DNA of 64,000 nucleotides from Promicromonospora sp. MEB111 (GTDB lineage: Bacteria; Actinomycetota; Actinomycetes; Actinomycetales; Cellulomonadaceae), in NCBI RefSeq assembly GCF_030209445.1, contig NZ_JARVSD010000002.1, positions 62,001 through 126,000 of the forward strand. The letters are read 5' to 3'. Positions 58,169 to 64,000 of this stretch are shown piece by piece. Below the pieces are notes generated by a model. That model saw only the letters and a list, made by a program, of their open reading frames with translations, did no database searches and was not told where the DNA came from. A program made the position numbers and the translations under genes. Position 1 is the first letter of the stretch. Each line of letters starts with the position of its first letter.

Positions 58169-59074
58169 CTAGACCGCGGCCGTCGTCGAGTAGGCGCCGG
58201 CCGCGATGTCCTCGACCAGCGTCGGGCCCGTCGGCGTCCAGCCGAGCAGCTCACGCGTCGCGGTGCTCGTCGCGGACCCCTCCATGCCGAAGAACCCGCC
58301 GATCCAACCGAAGTGCGCGGCGACGTCGTCGGGCGCGATCGAGGCGACCGGCAGGTCGAGGGCCGCTCCGATCGCCTCGGCGATCTCGCGGCTCGTGACC
58401 CCTTCCTCGGCCACGGCGTGCAGCCGGGAGCCGGACGGGGCCTTGGCCAGGCCGAGCGCCACGAGGCGCGCGGCGTCGGAGCGGTGCACGGCGGCCCAGC
58501 GGTTGCTGCCGTCGCCCGGGTAGCCGGACACACCGTGGCGGCGGGCGGCGTCGGCGATCACCGAGATGAAGCCGTGGTCGCCCGCCCCGTGCACCGTGGG
58601 CGAGAAGCGCAGGCTCACGACCCGCACGTCGCGGTCGACGTACTCCAGCGCCAGGTTCTCGGCGCCGCCGCGCGGTGAGCCGGGGCCGTGGGCCGACGAG
58701 GCGTCCGCCTCGGTGGCGGGGCGGCCCTGTGCCAGCCCGGCGGTACCCGCCGCGAAGAGGAACGGCCGGCCCGAGCCGGCGAGGGTGTCGGCGAAGGTCT
58801 GCACGGCGGCCCGCTCGGCGGCGTTGGACGCGGCCGGGTTCGAGAAGTCGTGCTTGTTGGCCAGGTGCAGCACCGCCTCGGCGGCGTCGGCGCCCCGGCG
58901 GAGGCCGTCGAGGTCGTCCAGGTCGCCGCGCTGCACACGGACCCCCTTGGCCTCCAGCGCGTCCGCGGACGCGTCGGACCGGGCGAGCGCGGTGACGGCG
59001 TGGCCGTCCGCGAGCAGCTCGTCGACGGCGGCCGACCCGATCCAGCCGGATGCTCCGGTCACGAAAACGTGCAT
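58169..59074 (-). CDS. NAD-dependent epimerase/SDR-type protein
   Basis: A 301-residue extended SDR-like protein. MHVFVTGASGWIGSAAVDEL carries the N-terminal TGASGWIG, ALARSDASADAL the second strand, and VVSLRFSPTVHGAGDHGFIS a region typical of atypical SDRs; a classical YxxxK is not evident, so it belongs to the atypical NAD(P)H-binding/epimerase-like group. GGAGG precedes ATG 59074 by six bases. It is divergent from a TetR gene with a large palindrome between them, so it is probably repressed by that regulator. Confidence 0.88.
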   Translation of the reverse strand: MHVFVTGASGWIGSAAVDELLADGHAVTALARSDASADALEAKGVRVQRGDLDDLDGLRRGADAAEAVLHLANKHDFSNPAASNAAERAAVQTFADTLAGSGRPFLFAAGTAGLAQGRPATEADASSAHGPGSPRGGAENLALEYVDRDVRVVSLRFSPTVHGAGDHGFISVIADAARRHGVSGYPGDGSNRWAAVHRSDAARLVALGLAKAPSGSRLHAVAEEGVTSREIAEAIGAALDLPVASIAPDDVAAHFGWIGGFFGMEGSATSTATRELLGWTPTGPTLVEDIAAGAYSTTAAV

Positions 59075-59088
59075 GGTGAACCTCCAGT

Positions 59089-59120
59089 GATGTCAGTGAC
59101 TGTTGTCAGTCACAGACATC
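59089..59120. promoter_or_regulatory. 32-base palindromic operator between SDR and TetR genes
   Basis: GATGTC-A-GTGACTG-TTGT-CAGTCAC-A-GACATC is perfectly palindromic over 32 bases apart from the central loop. It lies 15 bases upstream of the epimerase start and 46 bases upstream of the TetR start, an ideal position for a TetR-type repressor to control both. Confidence 0.8.
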
Positions 59121-59130
59121 ACCATACGCG

Positions 59131-59159
59131 TGACGTCAGCCTCTGTCATCACCTAGACT
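59131..59159 (+). promoter_or_regulatory. TetR-gene promoter
   Basis: TGACGT (59131-59136), a 17-base spacer and TAGACT (59154-59159) stand six bases before ATG 59166, indicating leaderless transcription. The 32-base palindrome lies just upstream of the -35 element. Confidence 0.55.
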
Positions 59160-59165
59160 GGAGCC

Positions 59166-59756
59166 ATGGTCAGATGGCAGCCCGGGACGAGCGAACGACT
59201 GCAGGCCGCCGCGCTGGACCTCTTCGCGAGCCAGGGCTACGAGCAGACGACGGCCGCGGAGATCGCGCAGTCCGTCGGCCTGACCGAACGCACCTTCTTC
59301 CGGCACTTCAGCGACAAGCGCGAGGTGCTGTTCCACGGGCAGCAGCTCCTGGTCGACGCGTTCCTCGCCGGGATGGCGGCGGCGCCGGACGACGCCACGC
59401 CGATGGAGCTGGTCGCGGCCGCGCTGGAGTCGGCGGCCGAGTTCTTCCCGGACGAGCGCCGCGAGCACTCCCGGCTGCGGCAGACCGTGATCGACCAGAA
59501 CCCGGCACTGCAGGAGCGGGAGCGGCACAAGCTGTCGGTGCTGGCGGCGACGGTCGGCGAGGCGCTGCGCGCCCGGGGCGTCACGGAGCCGGCGGCCACC
59601 CTCGCGGCGGAGTCGGGCGCCACGGTGTTCGGCGTCGCCTTCACGCAGTGGATCGCGCCGGGCGAGACCCGGCCCATCACGCAGATCGAGCGCGCGGTGC
59701 TCGCCGAGCTGCGCGGCCTGGCCGCCGTCGGACCCGGCCCTGCCGCCGGGGACTGA
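59166..59756 (+). CDS. TetR-family repressor
   Basis: A 196-residue TetR regulator. The DNA-binding domain is residues 9-55: LQAAALDLFASQGYEQTTAAEIAQ, SVGLTERTFFRHFSDKREVLF. The C-terminal helical domain (about 60-196) binds ligand, with WIAPGETRPITQIERAVLAEL at the end. It is divergent from an epimerase-like gene and probably autoregulated through the 32-base palindrome upstream. Confidence 0.9.
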   Translation: MVRWQPGTSERLQAAALDLFASQGYEQTTAAEIAQSVGLTERTFFRHFSDKREVLFHGQQLLVDAFLAGMAAAPDDATPMELVAAALESAAEFFPDERREHSRLRQTVIDQNPALQERERHKLSVLAATVGEALRARGVTEPAATLAAESGATVFGVAFTQWIAPGETRPITQIERAVLAELRGLAAVGPGPAAGD

Positions 59757-59762
59757 CGCCGG

Positions 59763-60539
59763 TCAGCCCCAGCGGAACAGCAGCGCCGCGGTCACCGAGC
59801 CGACGACCACCGTCACGCCCAGGCTGATCAGGTGCACGGGCTCGACGGGAGCCCCCACCCAGGCCGCCGCGAGCGCCTGGACCGCCGCCCCGAAGGGCAG
59901 CCGTTCGCCGACGGCGGCGAACGGCTCGGGCAGGCTGCCGGGGCCGCCGAACATGCCGCCGAGGGCACCGAGCGCGAAGAAGCCGACGAGCCCGATCGCG
60001 ACGGCCGAGTTGGGCGTGGGCGCTACGGCGGCCACGATCATCCCGACGGCGTACATCGCCGCCATCGCGAGGGCGTAGACCCCGACGGCCGTGGCGGGAT
60101 GCGCGGGCGGGCTCGCACCGAAGCCGAGGAACGCCACGCCGAGGGCGAGCGCCAGCCCGAGGACCGTCTGGAGCACACTGACGATCACCTGGGCGACGAG
60201 CACCATCGCGGGTGACGCCGGGGTGACGGCGAGCCGGCGCAGGATGCCGCTGTGGCGGTAGTAGGCCAGGAAGCTCGGCATGTTGATGACGCCGATGGTC
60301 GCCATGACCATCGTGAGCACCAGGGGCAGCACGTACGCCTCCAGGGCGGAGAACCCGGCGACCACCTCCTGGTCGCCGGCCGCGTGGGCGCTCGTCAGGA
60401 GGATCAGGAGCGGCAGGCCGAGGGGGACGACGAGGCCGGCGGTGTCCCGCGCGACCATCTTGGCCTCGCAGACCACGAGGGTGAGCCAGGCCCTCGGGCC
60501 CGGCCGCCGGACGGTGACAGGGGTGGCGATGGTGCTCAT
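59763..60539 (-). CDS. ABC-2-type exporter permease
   Basis: A 258-residue membrane protein with six helices, the ABC2_membrane pattern (LVVPLGLPLLILLTSAHA, VLPLVLTMVMATIGVIN, YYRHSGILRRLAVTPASPAM, LLVAQVIVSVLQ). RRLAVTPASPAMVLVAQ is the usual cytoplasmic coupling segment. ATG 60539 overlaps the stop of the ATPase gene (ATGA), so the pair is translationally coupled. It is likely a drug or lantibiotic-type efflux pump under the kinase/response-regulator pair encoded at 61415. Confidence 0.88.
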   Translation of the reverse strand: MSTIATPVTVRRPGPRAWLTLVVCEAKMVARDTAGLVVPLGLPLLILLTSAHAAGDQEVVAGFSALEAYVLPLVLTMVMATIGVINMPSFLAYYRHSGILRRLAVTPASPAMVLVAQVIVSVLQTVLGLALALGVAFLGFGASPPAHPATAVGVYALAMAAMYAVGMIVAAVAPTPNSAVAIGLVGFFALGALGGMFGGPGSLPEPFAAVGERLPFGAAVQALAAAWVGAPVEPVHLISLGVTVVVGSVTAALLFRWG

Positions 60540-61300
60540 TCGGCTGCCTCCAGCTGCTTTCCGGTGAGGGCGACGAACGCGTCGTCGAGGGTGTCCGCGC
60601 CCGCTCGCGCGGTCAGCTCTCCCGGCGGTCCGACGGCGACCAGCCGGCCGGCGTCGAGCAGCGCGACCCGGTCGCAGAGCCGTTCGACCTCCTCCATCGC
60701 GTGGCTGACGAGCACGATCGTCACGCCCTCGTCGCGCAGGCGCTCGACGGTCGCCCACATGCGGCGGCGGGCGAGCGGGTCGAGCCCGGTCGTGAGCTCG
60801 TCGAGGATCACGACTCGCGGCCGGCCCACCATCGCGAGCGCGATGGAGACCCGCTGCTGCTGGCCGCCGGACAGCTTCTCGAACCGCACGCGCCGCTGCT
60901 CCTCCAGGCCCACCAGGTCGAGGAGCTCGGCAGCCGGGCGCGGGTCGGGGTAGAAGCTGCGGTACAGGTCCAGCAGCTCGGCCACCGTGAGCGCGCCGTG
61001 CAGGTAGGCCGCCTGGAGCTGCACGCCCAGCACCTGGCACACCTTCGCCCGGTCCCGCCGCGGGTCGAGGCCCAGCACGCGGACGCTCCCCCGGTCCGGC
61101 CGGCGCAGCCCCGCGATCATCTCGACCGTGGTGGTCTTGCCCGCGCCGTTGGTGCCGAGAACACCGAGCACCTCCCCGGCGTCGACCCGCAGGCTGACGT
61201 CGTCGACGGCAACCTTGTCGCGGTACCGCTTGACGAGACCCTCGGCCAGGATCGCCGGCGCTCGCCCGCCGGTGCCGCTCCCGTTCGTGTCGCTGCTCAT
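60536..61300 (-). CDS. ABC exporter ATP-binding protein
   Basis: A 254-residue ATPase. It has Walker A GTNGAGKTT, the signature LSGGQQQRV, Walker B VVILDELTTGLDP and a switch His (VLVSHAMEE). The order is that of DrrA/CcmA-type drug exporters. ATG 61300 was chosen over an in-frame start at 61336. It heads an operon with the permease gene and is divergent from the histidine kinase gene, with 114 bases between. Confidence 0.9.
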   Translation of the reverse strand: MSSDTNGSGTGGRAPAILAEGLVKRYRDKVAVDDVSLRVDAGEVLGVLGTNGAGKTTTVEMIAGLRRPDRGSVRVLGLDPRRDRAKVCQVLGVQLQAAYLHGALTVAELLDLYRSFYPDPRPAAELLDLVGLEEQRRVRFEKLSGGQQQRVSIALAMVGRPRVVILDELTTGLDPLARRRMWATVERLRDEGVTIVLVSHAMEEVERLCDRVALLDAGRLVAVGPPGELTARAGADTLDDAFVALTGKQLEAAE

Positions 61301-61414
61301 GTCCGACGACGCTAGGCGCCGGGCCCGGGCGCGCACCTGTGCCGTTGGTCAGGGATGTGAACCATGACTTTCGGCACGGGCGGGGTCGGGCGCGCCGACC
61401 GTAGGGTGGCTGTC

Positions 61415-62515
61415 ATGCGGCGCCTGGGGACCGAGGAGTGGTCGGGTCTCGCGATGCTCGTGGTCGCGCTGGCCCTGGCCGGGCCGGTGCTGTTCGGGTA
61501 CGCGGCGCCGTCCGTGCCGCGTGGCTGGTGGATCGCGCTGTTCGTCCTCGTGATGGTGACCCTGCTGGGCTCCCTGATGCGGGAGAAGGCCGACCTGCTG
61601 CGGCACACGATGTTCGGGACTGCCGTCGTCGCGTCCTGGGCCGTGGTGCTCACCGCTCCGCAGGTCGGCCTCATGCCGGTGCTGCTGGTCGTCATCGCGA
61701 GCGTGAGCGTCTACGTCGCTCCGCTGGGGGTGGGCTTCGTCGTCGTGGCGCTGAACACCGTGGTGCTGGTCGTGCTCGCGACCCTGCGCGACGACGGGCT
61801 CGCCGACGCCCTGGTGGGTGTCGGTTTCTACCTGCTCATCCAGCTCGCGACGATGCTGAGCTCGATGACGCTCGTCCGCGAGCAGCGCCTGCGCCGCGAG
61901 CTCAGCCAGGCGCACGTCGACCTGCGGGCGGCGTCGGCCCTGCTCACGGAGTCCGCGCGGACGGCGGAGCGGCTGCGGATCTCGCGCGACCTGCACGACC
62001 TCATCGGCCACCAGCTCACCGTGCTCACCCTGGAGCTGGAGGCGGCGCGGCACCGGGACGGCGCGCAGGCCCGCGACCACGTGGAGCGGGCGAACCGGGT
62101 GGCCCGCGACCTGCTGGCCGACGTCCGGGCGACGGTCGGCGAGCTGCGGACGGCGTCGTCGGACCTGACCGAGGCGTTCCGGCAGGTGGTGCGCGACCTG
62201 CCGGACCTGGACGTGTCGATCGCCGTCGGTCCGGACGTGCAGGTGGACGAGGAGCAGACGGCGGCCCTGGTCCGTGCCGTGCAGGAGATCGTCACCAACA
62301 CCCTGCGGCACGCCGATGCCCGTGCGCTGCGGATCGCGGTGGCCGCCGGACCCGGCGGCGTCGTCCTGACCGCGCTGGACGACGGCCGCGGGTTCCACGA
62401 GCTGGTGCCCGGCAACGGGCTGCGCGGCCTGGCGGAGCGGTTCGAGGCCCTGGGCGGCGGCGTCGAGTTCGACGGCGCCGACGGCTTCCGGGTCACGGCG
62501 CGGGTGCCGACGTGA
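61415..62515 (+). CDS. Sensor histidine kinase
   Basis: A 366-residue kinase of the HisKA_3 (NarX/DesK-like) type. Four to five helices span about residues 10-150. RISRDLHDLIGHQLTVLTLE holds the phospho-accepting His (near residue 192), followed by an HATPase with NTLRHADARALRI (N box) and LDDGRGFHE plus GNGLRGLAERFEALGG (G boxes). TAGGGT seven bases before ATG 61415 shows a leaderless start. Its stop overlaps the response regulator start. With the ABC exporter genes divergent, it probably senses an envelope-active compound. Confidence 0.9.
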   Translation: MRRLGTEEWSGLAMLVVALALAGPVLFGYAAPSVPRGWWIALFVLVMVTLLGSLMREKADLLRHTMFGTAVVASWAVVLTAPQVGLMPVLLVVIASVSVYVAPLGVGFVVVALNTVVLVVLATLRDDGLADALVGVGFYLLIQLATMLSSMTLVREQRLRRELSQAHVDLRAASALLTESARTAERLRISRDLHDLIGHQLTVLTLELEAARHRDGAQARDHVERANRVARDLLADVRATVGELRTASSDLTEAFRQVVRDLPDLDVSIAVGPDVQVDEEQTAALVRAVQEIVTNTLRHADARALRIAVAAGPGGVVLTALDDGRGFHELVPGNGLRGLAERFEALGGGVEFDGADGFRVTARVPT

Positions 62516-63156
62516 CCCGCGTCGTCATCGTCGACGACCAGACGCTGGTGCGGCACGGCATCCGGGCCCTCCTGGAGATCGCCGACGTCGACGTGGTGGG
62601 CGAGGCCGACGACGGCGCGGCCGCGCTGGAGGTGATCGCCGCGACCGAACCCGACGTGATCCTGCTGGACCTGCGGATGCCGCGCCACGACGGCCTCTGG
62701 ACCCTGGGCCGGCTGCGGGAGCTGGGCAGCGACGTGCCCGTGCTGGTGCTCACCACGTTCGACGACGACACGCTCGTGCTCGACGCGCTGCGCTCCGGCG
62801 CGCGCGGGTACCTGCTCAAGGACGTGACGGTCGAGCAGCTCACCCGGGCGGTGCACGCGCTGGCCGGCGGCGGGACCCTCGTGGCGCCGTCGATCACGGA
62901 CCGGATGCTGCGCGCGATCCGCGCCGTGCCGCCGGCGAGCGGCGCCGACGCGCTGCCGGTGCAGCGGCTGACCGACCGCGAGCTCGAGGTGCTGCGGCTC
63001 ATGGCCGAGGGCTACACGAACCGCGAGATCTCCGGCGCGCTGTCCCTGGTCGAGGGCACGGTCAAGAACCACGTCTCGACCATCCTGCTCAAGCTCTCGG
63101 CGCGGGACCGGACCAACGCCGTGCTGCGGGCCCTGCACCTGGGCGTGCTCGGCTAG
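62512..63156 (+). CDS. LuxR-type response regulator
   Basis: A 214-residue NarL-type regulator. The receiver (about 1-120) has VVIVDDQTLVRHG, VILLDLRMPRHDG with the phospho-accepting Asp (near residue 52), and GYLLKDV with the conserved Lys. The LuxR helix-turn-helix (about 150-210) reads LTDREEVLRLMAEG in part (LTDRELEVLRLMAEGYTNREIS) and VEGTVKNHVSTILLKL. GTG 62512 overlaps the kinase stop (GTGA). It is the cognate partner of the kinase and probably activates the ABC exporter operon. Confidence 0.92.
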   Translation: MTRVVIVDDQTLVRHGIRALLEIADVDVVGEADDGAAALEVIAATEPDVILLDLRMPRHDGLWTLGRLRELGSDVPVLVLTTFDDDTLVLDALRSGARGYLLKDVTVEQLTRAVHALAGGGTLVAPSITDRMLRAIRAVPPASGADALPVQRLTDRELEVLRLMAEGYTNREISGALSLVEGTVKNHVSTILLKLSARDRTNAVLRALHLGVLG

Positions 63157-63185
63157 CGCGTCTCCTGGCCTAGCGCATCTCCTGG
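63153..63185. repeat. Tandem near-identical 16-base repeat across convergent stops
   Basis: CTAGCGCGTCTCCTGG (63153-63168) and CTAGCGCATCTCCTGG (63170-63185) differ by one base. The first holds the stop codon of the response regulator, the second the stop of the minus-strand permease. A short duplication therefore separates the two genes. Confidence 0.7.
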
Positions 63186-64000
63186 TACGGGATCACCACG
63201 CGCTTGATGACCAGCAGGCCCGCCGCCGCCACCGGGACCGCGACGAGGGCCCCGAGGATGCCGCCGAGCGCCGCGCCCGCCAGGGCCGCGACGATGACCA
63301 GGACGCCGGGCATCGACACCGCGCGGCTCATCACGCGCGGGGACAGGACGTACGCCTCGACCTGCATGTAGACCAGCAGGCACGCCCCGACGACGATCGC
63401 GGCGACGGGGCTCACCGTCAGCGTCGCGAGCGTCACGAGGATGGACCCGATGACCGTGCCCACCACGGGGATCAGGGCCGCGACGAACGCGATGACGGCG
63501 AGCAGGATCGGGGCCGGGCTGCCCGCGAACAGGGTGAGCACCAGCGTGAACGTGGCGTTGATGGTCGCCAGGATGAGCTGCCCGGAGACGTACCGGCCCA
63601 CGGAGTCCAGCACCTCGTCCAGGAGCGACCCGGTCATCTCCCGTCGGGAGCGCGGCACCAGGCGCAGGACGGCGGCGACCATGGTCGGCAGCGTCAGGGC
63701 GAAGTAGATGGTCAGGGCCGTGACGATGATGACCGCCGTGACGCCGTTGATCAGCCCGGTGCCGACCTGCAGCACGCCGCCGGCGATCGCCGAGAGCTGT
63801 CGCGGGTCGCTGAGCAGGTCGGTCAGCGAGGACAGCAGCCCGTTCAGGTCGAGGGCGCCGAGGTTGCTGGTCGCCCACGCGTACCAGGCCTGGTCGGGCA
63901 GTGTGCGCAGCAGGTCCACGAGCTGGGTGCCGAAGCTGCTGACCTGCGGGACGGCGATCGGCAGCACCGCTACGACGACCAGCGCGATCACCACCAGCGA
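63170..64000 (-). CDS. AI-2E family permease (cut by window edge)
   Basis: At least 277 residues are visible, without a start, since the frame stays open to base 64000. The sequence is highly hydrophobic with the pattern of AI-2E/TqsA-type transporters: VTALTIYFALTLPTMVAAVL, then VGRYVSGQLILATINATFTL, VIAFVAALIPVVGTVIGSIL and a C-terminal GGILGALVAVPVAAAGLLVI. These proteins form a channel-like exporter or are involved in autoinducer-2 or Na+/H+ transport; the substrate here is unknown. It converges on the response regulator gene. Confidence 0.85.
   Translation of the reverse strand, partial: SLVVIALVVVAVLPIAVPQVSSFGTQLVDLLRTLPDQAWYAWATSNLGALDLNGLLSSLTDLLSDPRQLSAIAGGVLQVGTGLINGVTAVIIVTALTIYFALTLPTMVAAVLRLVPRSRREMTGSLLDEVLDSVGRYVSGQLILATINATFTLVLTLFAGSPAPILLAVIAFVAALIPVVGTVIGSILVTLATLTVSPVAAIVVGACLLVYMQVEAYVLSPRVMSRAVSMPGVLVIVAALAGAALGGILGALVAVPVAAAGLLVIKRVVIPYQEMR

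Noticed and set aside
1-64000. CRISPR arrays or insertion sequences
   Set aside because: No regularly spaced direct repeats and no transposase or integrase motif were seen on either strand.

Overview
The window is high-GC actinobacterial DNA. Leaderless starts (a TAnnnT hexamer 5-8 bases before ATG or GTG) are common, and many genes start with GTG or sit in short ATGA/GTGA-coupled operons. A GH6 cellulase, a GH16 lichenase-type glucanase, a GH43 enzyme, a very large secreted carbohydrate-active protein and two LacI-type repressors suggest a plant-polysaccharide-degrading member of Micrococcales (Cellulosimicrobium/Isoptericola/Promicromonospora-like). The genus is inference only.

Region 1 (1-7.7 kb) looks accessory and defence-like. 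It holds a YobI-type P-loop NTPase cut by the left edge, an unknown protein with an RNxxxH motif of HEPN type, a TIR-domain protein, a DUF6615-like protein with nuclease-like residues, an AlbA_2 (Schlafen-type) protein and a single-pass membrane protein. Region 2 (7.8-15.3 kb) is part of a conjugative or mobilisable element: a 1,776-residue relaxase-helicase-primase fusion, then a divergent gene interrupted by one in-frame amber codon. No integrase or type IV secretion gene is visible. Region 3 (15.3-17.1 kb) has small unknown genes, one like a toxin-immunity protein.

Region 4 (17.1-20.9 kb) is a cellulose/beta-glucan unit: GH6 and GH16 genes behind a near-perfect CebR-type operator, a LacI repressor, and a DosR/DevR-like box upstream of the repressor and a small gene. 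Region 5 (20.9-25.3 kb) is an unusual cluster: an AAA+ ATPase with a TPR-like N-terminus, a secreted membrane-anchored Pro-rich protein and a soluble unknown protein in one operon, divergent from a TPR membrane protein. Region 6 (25.3-31 kb) holds decayed and duplicated material, an ECF sigma factor fused through a membrane helix to a large extracytoplasmic domain, a phosphotransferase and two PAP2 phosphatases.

Region 7 (31-47.9 kb) is mostly housekeeping or stress metabolism: a Na+/H+ antiporter, an amidohydrolase with a divergent XRE/MmyB regulator, an SDR plus flavin reductase pair, a MerR regulator fused to sliding-clamp-like domains beside an MFS exporter, an ArsR-like/MFS operon, a hydrolase and a reductase. 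Region 8 (47.9-56.2 kb) is a second polysaccharide locus: a 1,081-residue secreted discoidin-domain protein, a LacI regulator and a secreted GH43 enzyme, with operator-like palindromes and repeats and very strong hairpins. Region 9 (56.2-64 kb) has an XRE/MmyB regulator and SDR pair, an SDR/TetR pair around a 32-base palindrome, an ABC exporter next to a histidine kinase/LuxR response regulator pair, and an AI-2E family permease cut by the right edge. Families were assigned by reading motifs; no database search was run.
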